Source: Favolaschia claudopus
Lineage: Eukaryota; Basidiomycota; Agaricomycetes; Agaricales; Mycenaceae
Direction: 5' to 3'
Assembly: GCA_037176885.1 (NCBI GenBank)
Contig: JAWWNJ010000015.1
Coordinates: forward strand, 744,001-808,000
DNA length: 64,000 nucleotides
Part shown: positions 34,722 through 46,657 of the stretch, in pieces
Layout of the letters: each line of letters begins with the position of its first letter
Position numbering within the stretch: the stretch's first letter is position 1
The notes under the pieces: generated by a model
Seen by the model: only the letters and a program-made list of their open reading frames with translations
Database searches by the model: none
What the model was told of the DNA's origin: nothing
Program-made: the position numbers and the translations under genes

Positions 34722-36339
34722 CTAAACCCTCACCGCGCGATTGTACCCAAAATCCAAATTACCACTATAATTTCCAGCAATACCACCCCCAAATTTGACT
34801 CCGCACGGCATAGGCAGCGGCCCTGGCAGTTTGCCCTTCTTCTCCCACTCTCGCGAATGATACGGCGCGCTCCCAAAGTTTTCATCCCACGAATCGCGCT
34901 CCTCGTCCCACTGCGGGCCACACTCGCCTCCTACCACGTCGGGACTGTTATGGATAGACGGAGAAACGGGGTACAGCGGTACAGGCGCGGCTGGCGTCGC
35001 TTCGGGTGTGAGGATATTGAAGGGAAGGAGCGAGGCGGGGACCCAACGCGATGGGGATGGCGGGCGGCGGCGGCGTTTGCGAACCGGGGATGGTGCACTC
35101 CCTGCCTCTGCTAGTCTCGCTACCGCGGACAGTGGAAGCGTGCGCCCACGAGTACCGCCGGTGGTAGTGTTCTCGGACGGTGGGGCAGATGCGGCGGAGC
35201 CGTGAGTGTGGACGCGACGTAGCTGGCAACGCCTGATGTGTCTATTGAGGTTGGACATGACGCCAAAGCGGCGTTCGCAGATGGTGCATTGGAAGGCTAG
35301 ACAGGTGGGTAGTTTTTGCGGAGGCGACAAAGTAACCAGGAAACTAACCTTTCTCGCCAGTATGAACGAGCAAATGCTGAAAGTACTCGGTCAGCCGAAC
35401 TCTTATCCAGAGCTCCTAGCGCACCTTCTTGAGCGTACTGGGTCGATCAAACCTGCATCGTACGAAGATTGGTAAGATTCACCTTATTTGAAAATGAAAC
35501 TGAAGCTCTGACCGTTTGTGGCACATTGTACAGCCGTGTTTCTTCTCGCGCGACATGAAACCTTCCTCAAATGCATCATCCTCCACAGTCTGCCTCATCA
35601 AATCCGGGTACAACATCGCATACGCCACAGGCATCCGGAGATTGGTGAACGCCCCGGGTTGAGCTCCAAGGTGCAAATCATGTTCTTGGTCGCCTTGCTG
35701 CGCAGCAGAACTGTCGTTCAGCAGAATCGCCATCTGCTGCCCCCGTCCAGTTGGAGGGAGCGGTGCCGCAAGTCTCAGACCATCTGCGCCCTTATATACG
35801 CCACTACCGCTCCCACTGGAAGAGGAAGCAGAAGATGGACTGACAGGTGAAGCTACGCTGAGCGAAGGAGGCGCCGCCGGACCAGAATAGCGTAATGGTA
35901 GTGCGACCGAGGCCTCGGAGGCGGTCTGCTGAGGAGGAGGCAATCCGTGTCCGTGGACTGGACGTGGGGGAATCGCTGAGGTGCGCATATCTTCTACGGA
36001 GGCCAAGGCATTCCGGCCCCATGAATGGGCCACGGGGGGGACTGAAAAAGTCGCACTGGGACCCCATCCGGAACTAGCGACGCCGGTGGCGTAGTTAGGA
36101 GGACCATTGCTGCTGTATCGAGGAGCTTGGACTGTCGATTCCGCACCCAATTGTGCGCCGCGGGCATGAACATATCGCACTGGACCGTGTAGATGCTTGA
36201 GATGATCTGCCGCTGAGGATCCCGCTGCGAAGGAACTAGAGGCTGAGTTGTGATATAATGCAGTATAATCTGTATCGACGAGACCCGCGTTTTCGAATCC
36301 AGCGGCGGGAGGAGCGGAAAATGGGTAGCGCAGCGACAT
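34722..36339 (-). CDS. C2H2 zinc-finger transcription factor
   Basis: Four exons on the minus strand. A long Ser/Pro-rich N-terminal region (about 270 aa) precedes two tandem fingers. The first, 'CTMCHKRFDRPSTLKKHLLVH', is assembled across two introns and has perfect C-x2-C-x12-H-x3-H spacing, followed by the TGEK linker. The second, 'CTICERRFGVMSNLNRHIRRC', ends in Cys instead of the second His (C2HC). The tail has a basic patch 'VRKRRRRPPSP' that may be a nuclear localisation signal. It ends 'GYNRAVRV' with the stop at 34722-34724. The 'FDRPSTLKKH' and 'FGVMSNLNRH' fingers form a pair common in basidiomycete regulators. DNA target unknown. Confidence 0.88.
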
Positions 36340-37085
36340 TGCGACGGAGATACAGACGGCCAGCAGGAATCACGAAACTTGAGGGGACGAGCTATATATT
36401 TCCAACGCTAATGGCTTCTTGCTGCATTGAAGGGTGAACGAGGATGATCTATGAAGCCCTAGACACCCTTCGACTTCGCAGCTGCTGGCCGCTTCTGCCC
36501 CAGAAAGGCCGCATGCAGGACCATGGCGTCGACTTTCAAACCGGTAAGGAGCCTAATGCGGAGCACCATTTCCCATCCTCATGCCTGATAGAAGAAAGTT
36601 TAATTATGGGCCCTTCATCACCAGCCAATTCCGCGACAAAGATCGCTGATTTTTGGCGCGCGTACAACCGCAACAGCCGTCTAGTCTCCACGTAGGATAG
36701 GACACCTGTTCCTTGTATGTCCTTCTGCAACCGCCTCGTTTCTTTTGGCAGACGCATGTCGTGACAGAATTTCAAGCGAAACGCACTTATCAAGAAAGGT
36801 GAAAACGGCGACACCCTAGGAGCTTCTTTCACAGTCGCTCTACGAGCGTGCTCATCGGCCGACAAACTCACTGCACACCGCGCTAAGCTCGTTTGAGGCC
36901 ACCACGCCCCTCACATCACCTCGTCGAAGGTCTGTATTTCGGTACACGCAGGTTCTCCCGTCGTCCGATATTTTGCCATGTAACGCAATCTATTATCAAC
37001 GAGGAAAAGAAAGGGACAGGAGTACAAAAAACCGGGACAACGGTGAAAGACGGCTGGCTCGGACGGTTTCGACTTCGCCGTCATG
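36340..37085. other. Intergenic region, about 0.75 kb
   Basis: Upstream of the zinc-finger gene and downstream of the glycoside-hydrolase gene, both on the minus strand. No gene seen; the longest open frame here has no ATG. Confidence 0.5.
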
Positions 37086-40000
37086 TCAGCGGAACTTGTT
37101 AAACAGTTTTGTGCTCGCTAAAAGCAAGACGCCGAAAGCAGTAAGCATGTGGACATTCAGATAACCATATTAGGAAGCGGAACTTACATTGAGCAATGCT
37201 GTCAACCGCACCCTCAAGCTGTTCCCTCGTCCGGCGCCCGACAATTTTGTCTAAAGGGTCCAATCCATAAGTTGGGCCAGAGGACGGCGGAGATGGGAAG
37301 TTGGTAGGGCCTCCATACGGCTGCTGCCCATAAGACGGCTGAGGCAGACTTCCCGGTCCTATAATGACGACAGAAACACGTAAAGTCAATTAAAATGAGA
37401 TGACAATGGAACAATAGAAAATGGACTTACGGTGCGGCATTGGGGGCGGTGGACCCCCGCCCGGAACCCAGGGGCCTTGAGGCTGCGGCGAGTAATCGTT
37501 GTTGTATGGAGACGAATAGCCCGCGCCGGGGAAGCCTTGCGGATCTTGGTAGGGGGAGGAGTAGCCTCCGTTATCGGGTCCAACGTGGGGGAACGATGGA
37601 CCAGCGGGAGGATATGAGGGGCCCCCCATATACCCTCCTGGCTGAGGACCAGGGAACGCTTGACCGCCAAAGGATGGCGACTGAGGGGGCGTATTGTACG
37701 CGCCATACTGAGACGCTCCGGGGAATGCTGGCCCAGAAAGGTCCGGAGAAGGCAGCTTGCCCGGGGAACTGTACGATGAACCGGGTTGAGAAGCGTATGG
37801 GAGGTTCGTATTTTGAGAAGGGTACTGGTTGGGGTAAGATGGCTGCATCGGGTCAGCATGAGGACCACCGCCGTATCCTGGAGTTGTGTGACGCACGGAG
37901 TCGGGCCGAGGAGCAAGTGACGGCGGTGGACCATGTGCAGGCGAGGGGGAAGGATACGCGGCTCCACTGCCACTCGAAGCGGGATAGGGAGCGTACCCTG
38001 AAGCGGGAGGGCGAGGCGGGGCAGAATCAGGTCTATAAGATTGGCTTTGATGATACGCTGCGCCAGGATACGACGGTTGGTTAGGCTTGGCAGACAGCGA
38101 AACACTATGCCCCAGCCCGGCACCAGACGCACTTCCACCACCGGCGTAAGGAGCATGTCCATGCGGTGGCTGCGGTCCAGACGGAGGCGTATACCCCGCC
38201 CCTCCAGCTTGCCCAGGATACGCGGATGCAGGTCGCGGTGGCTGCGGAGGCGGGTAAGACGAGGTAGACGAACTTGATCCGCCAGAATGCTGTGGCTGCT
38301 GGTATGCATGCTGCTGATGAGGCGGATAAGCTCCTGCAGGATTATATGACGATGCCGATCCTCCTGTATGCTGAGGCTGCTGCGGCTGAGAGCCTCCATG
38401 AGCGTATGGTGCAGAAGAGCCGGATCCGCCAGCAGGCGGAGGAGATTGACCATAAGGAGCGTGTGCCTGCGGTGGTCCAGCTGGGGAACCGTATGCTGCA
38501 TGAGGCGCCGGGCTAGAATGCGTCGACGTCGGACGCGGCGGCTGAGGAGGAGGATAAGCAGATCCAGACGACCTCGTAGAGCCGCCCGTATGTTGCGCTT
38601 GCTGATAACCCGACCCAGGAACGTTCTGCTGCTGCCACTGAGGTTGCGAACCTGGCGGCGGGTACGTTCCCGCACTAGAATTCTGATGCTGAGGATACGG
38701 CGCGTTTCCAGGAGACGCGCTCGGTCCGCCAGTGTGCTGTGGCGTGCCGTACGGCCGTCCTCCCTGCACCTCCGGACTCGCCACACGTCCTGCTGCATCA
38801 TACCCCGCGCCAGCCGCGCCAACATCCCCTCCACTACCGCCCGACGAAAGAGTATGCACCGAACTCTGCGACCCCAAACGCCCCGCCTGCGGATGCGCAG
38901 GATGCATCGGCGGACGCTCCGCACCGACGCGACCATACCCCTGCTGTGCAGGACCACCAGATGAAGGTCTTGCTGGGCGCGAAGGATGCAGGGGTGGAGG
39001 ACTCGTCGTGAGACGAGCGCGGCCTAGATCGCTTGCAAGAGCGTCCACAACTGGCTCCGCGCCAGAAACCGGTCGACCATTTCCACCGTAATCGTTCGTA
39101 GGTGCCTGAGGCTGCGGAGGGCTATACTGATCCTGCTGCTGATCCTGTTGAGGAACCGGACCCTGCTGTTGAAACGAGGCTTGACTGTGCTGTTGAAACG
39201 AGGTCTGCTGCGCCAATACTGGTCGTTGCTGCGGAAGACTCGCACGCCGTTCCTCCTGAGAGATCGAGATGGGACGCTGCTCTTGAACTGGTTGCTGCTG
39301 AATCGGAACTTGCTGCTGCTGTTGTTGTGAAATAGTTGGCTGCCGTTCCTGCTGCTGCTGCTGTACCGGCGCTTGCTGCTGAACAGGCTGCGGCGAAGAA
39401 GCCGCTTCCGCTGGCAATCCAGGACCCTCATCCTCGAGCGAATACGCCGGCGGAGGCATTTCCTCCCCTTCCGCCTCCTTCCGTCGCTGCTCCTCTGCCC
39501 AGACATCAAACTGCTCCTTCGCCTCCCGCGCACGACGTTCTGCCTCAGTCTCCTCCGTCGACTGCGCCGCAGATGCAGCTGGGACTCCATTGCTTCCACC
39601 CGCACCAGATCTAGAAGAACTCATCCCCGCAGACGAAGAATACGAAGACGATGCGTGTAGTCCGGAGCTCGAGCTTGAGCTTGCACCAGCACCTAAGGCG
39701 GAAGAAGACGATGTCAGGGTACTCTCATCTTCGTATTTCGGCCGCGTGCTCCAGAAATCTTGCAGCTCCTTGCTCGGGAACGTGTCGTGGATGCGCCGTT
39801 CGCTGCGGAGGCCCTCTGCCGCGAAACCCGCGATGCGCATGAACCTGCGGGCATGGATCAGCGTTTGAGTCGGTGCGAGAAAGAGGAGGGTGAAATGAGA
39901 GGACGGCGTAATGAATTGGCTCGATTGGACGAAATTATGGAAAGTTCAGAAGCTTGAAGCTTACCAGTCAGAGGGTATATCATATCCGTCTTCGTCTAGC

Positions 40001-41572
40001 GAAAGAAACGGGAAAGTCTCATGTTCAGGCAGCTGACGTTTCTTTTCGACGACTGGGAGAAAGGCCGTGCCCTCGTCGTATCTGAGGGGAAAGTGTGAGA
40101 GCGTTATACTAAGGGAACAGCAAAACGGAGAAACCACGACTCACTCGTCCCACATAGCGCCATAAAGACTTCTTACACCCTTGAGCCGCTTGGTATGAAA
40201 AATCTGCGACCACAGAAACTTTCCCCCATTACGCTTGATTCCGTTGAACGACCACTTGCCGTGCGACAAATTAAAGCCCTTCACTCTGTCTGTCAGAATG
40301 CAATTCATAGAACAAGCCTCGACAACCACACTCACCGACCCACCCGGCAGAACCACCGGAAGGTAATCCACCCTCCTCCCCCCGCCTGAATTAAGCTCGA
40401 GCCCTTCGTTATGCGCCGCGATCATGTCGGCGTCCGGACCCCAGCGGTCTCTCGCAAAGGCTTCGACCTCCACCGCCGTGGTGAACCGCCCGACGCTCCA
40501 AGGGCTCACAGCGTCCACCGCGCCGTCCTTGCCGACCCAGAAACCCTCCCAGCCGGGATCTGCGTGCGCGTCGCCTTGCCCTGGGGTGCGCCAGTGCGCC
40601 GCCGTTCCGGCAAAAATGTATATCTCTTGGTTGCAGTGTTCGAAGGCGACACGACGCAAGGCGTCGAAAACTTGACGCGCGAGCTGCGGGGAGACGGGCG
40701 AGTCGGAGAGGCCGAAGCCCCAGAGGGCGATGACGGGTCGATTGCGTTCGTGGAGGTAAAAGGGGCTGTCGAGGATGCGTTCGTCGCGGAGGAGATGAGT
40801 GAAGTCTTGAGTGACGATTCGCAGGACTTTGTCTGCTGGGACACCTGAGGCGTCGTACCTAGTAATTTCTTTAGCAGATAAAAAAATGACTGAGAGCACC
40901 GACATGATAGCCCACACCCTGCCTTCCGCCTCTGCCGCCTCTCTCACTCGCCGTCCAACCTCGTCCCGCAAACGAATAAGACCGCCAAACCGTTCGTCGC
41001 GATTTCCTTCCCATTCCGGGTCTACCTGGCCCACAAACCGTTGGAGAAATGCGCCATCCACGCCGTACTCGGCCATCCAATGAAAGTGCCGCCTCACAGT
41101 GCGCGGGTCGCGGCTACTGAAGACCTTGGCCGGGTCCCCATTCTTGTGCTTCAGACCTTCGACAACGTATAACTCCGATTCTTCGTACGCAGACGTATCT
41201 GGCCAGAGATCGGTATTGATCCGCCCGTTGGCGGGTAAGGGCGCATTCAGCCAATGCTGCCAACCATGGTGACCTACCCAGCCGTTGTGAGAGTTTTTAT
41301 CGGGAAATCTACTACTGCTGCGCACCTTCGCCGATGGGTGCGCCGTCACCCCCGCATGTAAACCTAAGTGGTTCCGTCGCTCCGTCGGCTGGCTTACCGC
41401 TAAAACCACGAGCTATACGCACCATCCTTGATACCCTACTAGAAATTTATCCTGTATCGTCCCCGGCGTCGCCCTGAATCGATTTGAGGCTTATAACTCG
41501 GCCAAAAGATCCTGCATACCTCTTTATCACCTTTCCTCCGCTTCCGCTTTCGCCTGAGCCCCTCGTCGGCAT
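37086..41572 (-). CDS. GH71/99-like glycoside hydrolase with a very long Gln/Pro/Ser/Tyr-rich C-terminal extension
   Basis: One gene in my model, about 1,300 aa. It starts 'MPTRGSGESGSGGKVIKR' (ATG at 41570-41572). After an intron, 'DKFLVGYQGWC' supplies the GYQGW motif that opens the family. Then come 'GHHGWQHWLNAPLPANGRI', 'DLWPDTSAYEE', 'VFSSRDPRTVRRHFHWMAEYG' followed by VDGAFLQRF, 'YDASGVPADKV', 'PVIALWGFGLSD', 'GTAAHWRTP', and the end of the domain 'YGAMWDE-YDEGTAFLPVVEK', 'LDEDGYDIPSDW-FMRIAGFA'. These match fungal proteins labelled xylosidase/arabinosidase (GH71/99-like). Without a stop, the frame continues 'STRPKYEDESTLTSSSSALG' into about 800 residues of low complexity: poly-Gln blocks, then Pro/Gly/Tyr/Ser repeats such as 'QQPQHTGGSASSYNPAGAYP'. 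Two last exons end 'DPLDKIVGRRTREQLEGAVD' and 'STKLFNKFR'. No signal peptide is evident. Confidence 0.8.
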
Positions 41573-41984
41573 CGATATGAACGTTTGAGAGGGTCGTCTT
41601 TTTTTACACGTCGCACAACGTCTAGACTGCGTCTTAACGTTGCTAGTTTAGTACTTATCGATCGAGGATAGACAAGGATAGAGGGAAGAGCAGAGAGTGA
41701 CAGGAGTGTCTAAGAGTCATCGTGGCGGCCAATATACCCGGAGTTCGGCACTATCATCTATGGGCTGTGTTCGCCGTCACCAGCGTCGTTCTCGACAACT
41801 CCTTGACACTGAAATTCATTTGACTAGTCACCACAAGCACCAACAACGAGTAAATCGTGTGCAAAGAATTTTGGTCAGATATGCAAATAACATTGTACTT
41901 GTACAAATTGAAAGCATTTCGGAATCGTGGTGTTGATAAGAATCTGCTACATTATCCAAACGGAACCCCCATTGACGGCGAACG
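41573..41984. other. Intergenic region between hydrolase and third BTB gene
   Basis: About 410 bp, upstream of the hydrolase start and downstream of the BTB gene stop. No gene or repeat recognised. Confidence 0.5.
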
Positions 41985-43741
41985 CTACACCTCCTCCATC
42001 GAAAGAGGCTCATTCGATACAGGCTCGAGCCAAAGCAGCAAATCTTGACGATGAATGATCTTGCTGAGAACGACGGAAGAATATGGACGCATCCCCTCGC
42101 ATATGTCCTTCAACATCTTTTCCATGTCCTCCTTCAGGTTGGGCAGATGTTTCAGCAGAAACTCCACCTCGAGGTCCATGACCTCAGGATACCTCGAGGC
42201 GCGAAACCGTCAGTGCATATCCATCTGGTTCCATGGAGGGACATGGAAGAAAAGACACTACTCACAAGGACGTGAAACTAGAAAACGCCTCGTGAACGAT
42301 ATCATCGCGAGACAGCTGAGCTTTAATCGACTTCAGAGCAAGAGCTTTGAGGTCCTCCAACCCGAACTGTAGTGAACAACGTCAGCTTACCACTGCATGG
42401 GGAGGAGCAGGGTGGCTCACCCTATCAGCCAACTTATACATAGACTTTGCCGAACACTTGGGTACATGGGACGGGCGCTGCTGGGATCCGTCGGGAGTGC
42501 GGAACGCGATTTTGTTGGTGTATAGATAATGAAGCAGCGCATGCCATCTACGCTCAATCATCAGTCCGTCTGCCTTGAACGGGAAAGAGCGAAGGAGAGG
42601 TACGTCTTGAATGCATGTCCTTTGATGACGACTATGCGACCCTTTCTACGTGGGACCATAACTTGTGAAGCAGTGATAGGACTCGCGGGATGCGAGTCCG
42701 GAATAGCAAGATCTTGATGTTCCACGACAATCGAGGTATCTTCAGTGTGGACGTCGCTGGGAATATATCAGCATGATACCAACTCACAAAGAATGTCGTG
42801 ACATACCTTACAGGAGCCTCGCCTTCAAGTTCCTCCTCCTCGTCTGGATCAAGGTCGCTATCCGACATATAATCATAATCGGTGAAGCGCTCTTCTACAT
42901 CCACGTCTCCATCAAGATCCACCATCTTCGCCTCAAAGAATTGCGCGCCCGCCGTGCCAGCAAGTCCCGACAGATCTATGTGAAAGGATCATCACGATGA
43001 GCGGGACTTCCATCTGAAAGACAATCACTTGCAAGTATCAAGAGAATCCGAGTGCCCGCGCAATAACCCCAACTTCCCGAACAACGAGCGCGGGCGTGCG
43101 ACATAGCCTTTACCATCAGGAGCAATCCCCGCACGCGTATACGCATAGAATTTGATGTCAATGGCTTCCTCCCCCCGTATAGTCTCAGCAAGCGCCTCCT
43201 CCACCCTTGTGTCCAGCGGCCGCGGAAGCACCATACCCAGATCCATCGGAAATTGCACCCTGATCGAGATAGTTGGAAGCTCGACCGCGTCTAAGCGGTA
43301 CATGTACCACCGGAGAACAAAACTATGACTCGGTATCGGCCGAACACTAGCAGACGATTTTGATTTGACTTTACTACCAGAGGACGACGAGATGGGCAGC
43401 AGGACTTCCGACTGATAAGGCTCGTCTTGGATGACAACGAGGTTTTTCGTATTGAGGTGGAAGGTGACCTTGCCATAGTTGACGTCGCTGATGAGATAAG
43501 GGTCGAAATGCACCGATATACGGCGCCATGGGATGGGAATATCCGAGTTGGCGTCGACCAGCCGCGGAGGCTCCGTAGTCGACGCAGCGCCGACCGTGCA
43601 TGAAAAGCGCCAGCCCCAGCCGCAGATGTCAGTGGAAGAACCAGTAGCCTCCGAAGTAGGACTGGTAGGAACATGAATAGTGAATGTGGACTTGACTGCA
43701 GACGATGTCCACTCGTCCTCGCAGGCTTTATGCAGCACCAT
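41985..43741 (-). CDS. BTB-family protein, paralog 3
   Basis: Minus-strand copy of the same family. It starts 'MVLHKACEDEWTSSAVKSTF', with 'ICGWGWRFSCTVGA', 'VNYGKVTFHLNTKNLVVIQD', 'VLLPISSSSGSKVKSKSSAS', 'DAVELPTISIRVQFPMDLGM' and 'DIKFYAYTRAGIAPDGKGY'. The acidic linker is 'YDYMSDSDLDPDEEEE'. The BTB half includes 'RIVVIKGHAFKT', 'RWHALLHYLYTNKIAF', 'CSAKSMYKLADR', 'FGLEDLKALALKS', 'EAFSSFTSL' and 'MDLEVEFLLKHLPNLKEDME'. It is closer to paralog 2 than to paralog 1, and it is the parent of the relic at 27231. It ends 'VSNEPLSMEEV' with the stop at 41985. Confidence 0.77.
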
Positions 43742-45227
43742 TGCTTTCAGTGGTCTATGGGAGACTCTGAGCCGTGTAAGACTCGGAAGACATGGTTGCA
43801 GTGCTATTTATGCTCGATACATGCGCAGGCCATGAGGTGACGGAGATGTCGAGAACCAGTGTGAGCGCCTAAGCCTGCACAAGCATACTCCAGTTACGGA
43901 TAGATCTTTCGTGATTTTGTGTCCACGAGTTGCCAGGAGGATGCCTCAGCGACTCCAACAAAGGCAGCGGATGTCAGGTTTTGCGGCCAAGCGGAATTCG
44001 CTGGTATTGTTATATAGCCAGTCACGTTTGGGCTGCGAGTCGGGGTAAATTTCCTGGTAGACTTCGTCACTCGTGGCAAATTTTGTCATCATTTTGAGGA
44101 TTTCCGAAATGATTTCGTCGAGAATGTGAAGCGCAATTTGAGGGCCCTTGACAGAGAATGTAGACCACGCAAACAGTGAGCGCTACTGAGCTCGTGCAGC
44201 TCCGAGCTCGTCGTGGACGTCGGGGTCGATGCTGGTCGATGTCAATGTCGACACTGCTGCACGACACCGCATCATGATGTCTTGGCGGCCGATGTGGCTG
44301 ACGGCGTTATGTAACACAGCGTACGTAAGTTCTCAAGTCTCATCTGTCCATGTCGACGATGACCATCGATGCTTGTTGGCCCGTAATACTCCAGCTCCAG
44401 CTCAATTCGTCTATCCTCTCCTTCTCTCAAATGGTCTGCCTCGAATCTTGTCGTCAATCTCAATACTCAATTTTTTTTCGATCGCAAGTACTCTTGAATT
44501 GAAGATCTGGTTGCTCCTCCTCGTTTGACTGGAGAAGTGGGGATGAATGGGACCTCCATCCCTTACCATGGTGAAGCTTGAAGTCTACTTTCATAGGCAG
44601 ATAGCTGGTTTGTGCGTTGAAAGTCCTTGCTTTTCTTGTCTCACCCATCATTTTTTCTACTCACAGGCTCGGGAAGTTCTGCAGCCAGGCTGCCATCGTC
44701 ATTGGCATCTCACTCGGGGGAAGAGCTTCTACGATTTTGCCTGGGAAATAGTCGTGGAGGAACCCTCCAAATTCGAGTCAGCATGAGCTTAGACTGTGCG
44801 GCCTTCATACTCAGGCTGAGAAGATACAGACTCGGCAATAGACTCAGATCCATCATGCCAGACCATCCAATCTTTGCTAAAATCGATGACTCTGGGTACA
44901 AGCCTTATCTGCGATTCTCGTCCCTTTGGTCCTCGTTCATCATTTCTACGCTGCAGGTCGGATCCGGCGACTCTCGCCACTCTGCGCTACGAACGTACAG
45001 GAGTGCATGGTCAGGTCGACCTAATTATAATTCATGGCCCTTTTCATTCCAACACGCTGCTACGGTGTATCAAGTTTCACTATGAACGTATCAACCCATT
45101 CACTGTTTGTATGGTGCTTCCGGAATCTCCTTCTGTTCGTCGCCGTCTCACACGTCGCCCCCTTGCGGACTACGCGCCCTCTACGACACCCTTCCCGTCA
45201 CTCGCCGTCGAACCTCCGCCCCTCATT
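43742..45227. other. Intergenic region, about 1.5 kb, with a possible F-box relic
   Basis: No intact gene. One minus-strand stretch at 43940-44140 resembles the start of an F-box domain. The rest has open frames without family signals. Confidence 0.5.
43940..44140 (-). pseudogene. Possible F-box gene relic
   Basis: Read on the minus strand, the frame gives 'HILDEIISEILKMMTKFATS' followed by DEVYQEIYPD, resembling the first helix of Agaricomycete F-box proteins (LPDEIISEILxP). It runs into a stop without the CKSW/ATPLLY helix or any LRR part. The match is short and could be chance. Confidence 0.25.
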
Positions 45228-46657
45228 CTACTCTTCGTACGTTCGGTTACGCTGATGCGGGGTCTGAGAGGAAGCACCAACGAAGGATCCGAGAACTGGC
45301 TCACTCGCCGTCTGTGCAACTCCACCAACACGTCCATGTCCTCCTCCATTGATATGACGGCCCTCCCCTCTTGCCCTTGCCTTGCCCTTACTTCTTTTCC
45401 CTGCACCACTCGCTGGATCTCGTCCTAGCGAACGTGTCAACTATCACTGCCATCCCACCGAGTACAAGCCCCCGATGGTCACTCACCAACACCACTATAA
45501 ATCCTAAGCAGCTTCTGCACGAACGAGTCCCACCTCTCATCGCCCCTCCGCTCCAAATCGAATTCGAATTCGGTTGCGCGAAGCGCCTCGTCGCTGCCCA
45601 ACAAATCGATCGCGATGTCGACCCACTGGCCGCGAGGGATGTCGCTGTGGGTCTCGAGCTTTGACTCGAGATCTTTGAGCCACTGGTCGAGGATGGCTGT
45701 TTGCTCTGTCATGGGGAGGAGATTAATATTCCACTCTGGCGGCGGGGGAGGCGTGAAGGGGCGGGGATTGCTCGCTGCGTGGTCGTCATCGACTTCCAGT
45801 GCCGGTGTAACTTCACTTCCACCGTGTGTCAGGTTATTCTCGGCTTGAGGTAGTACCTGCGCCGGCGGTGGGGCAGTGGTGTGGTTATCCGATGGCCGTC
45901 CTCTCCCCCCGCGTCCGCCACGCGTCCCTCCTCCTCTGGGACGTCGTCCTTGCGTTCCGCGACCCCGCCCATCGACAGTCGGTACGGCTGACTGACCGTC
46001 CGCTGCTTGGGGCAGTACGGCGGTCACGGCGGTACCGCGATTCATGCCCCTGCCTCTGCCTCTGCCATTCCCTCTACCCCTCCGTCCCCCGGCACTGGCG
46101 TGACCGCGACCTGTTCCGCGGGGAATATTGACAATTGCCTCCGCATCGACGGAACCCGGGAAGGGCGCTGCACCTCTTCCGAGATGTCCTATGCCATGCC
46201 CGCGTCCGCGTCCGCGTCCGCGAGCTCTGCCTCTGATGAAGGTAGCTTGATCTCCCCCTCCGCCTGCAGGCGGAATATCGGAAATGTCGACCCAATCCGA
46301 TTGGTGTATACCGCGTCCGCGTCCGCGAGGTCTACCCCTGGTCCAAGCGGGGCCGTCGAAATCGTTGAGCGAATTCGGGTCGAGATGATTCTGAAACGGC
46401 GCTGAACCTCTCGTATGATGCTGTACGCCGCTTCCGCGAGCTCTGCCTCTGCCTCTGCCCCCCTGTCCCGCGGATCTTGAGTGGGCGGGAGGCCTTCCGC
46501 GTGGATTGTCGAGAGCGTTGGTCGAATCCACGGGATCTTGGAATGGCGCTGCGCCGCGACTGGTTCTGTGTTGGCTCCGCCCACCTCTGTGCCCTCTCGC
46601 GACCGGAATTCCGTTCTGGGGGAAAGAATCGCGAGGAGGATTGGGAATCGTAGACAT
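45228..46657 (-). CDS. RG/RGG-rich protein, possible RNA-binding role
   Basis: The main exon starts at Met 46657 ('MSTIPNPPRDSFPQNGIPVA') and is dominated by RGG, RG and GRGRG runs (for example 'RGRARGRGRGRGHGIG', 'GRGNGRGRGRGMNRG'). It carries a repeated unit 'RG-(A/S)APF-(Q/P)-(D/N/G)-x3-D' at about residues 28, 80 and 155. A folded-looking C-terminal region follows (TEQTAILDQWLKDLESKLET; WVDIAIDLLGSDEALRATE). The stop right after 'IYSGVGE' overlaps a good donor (GTGAGT). Splicing it to 45426 adds 'RDPASGAGKRSKGKARARGE', of the same RG/G composition, ending at 45228; I prefer that model. RGG domains commonly bind RNA and are arginine-methylated. No RRM or helicase domain is seen. Confidence 0.6.

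Noticed and set aside
36536..36871. 111-codon open frame on the minus strand
   Set aside because: It begins at GTG rather than ATG, shows no domain or composition bias, and lies in the promoter region of the zinc-finger gene.
37386..38957. 523-codon minus-strand frame rich in Arg/Leu/His
   Set aside because: It is the shifted frame of the Pro/Gln-rich tail of the hydrolase gene; repeats in that DNA keep all frames open.
40141..41409. Hydrolase as a separate gene from the low-complexity ORF at 37390-39840
   Set aside because: The linking exon (about 39965-40080) and two canonical introns join the frames, and the family's C-terminal motifs fall in the start of the supposed second gene, so one gene fits better.
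44874..45428. 184-codon plus-strand open frame
   Set aside because: It overlaps the RG-rich gene's last exon on the other strand, has no recognisable motif, and its Ser/Pro/Arg composition is what an antisense frame of that region would give.
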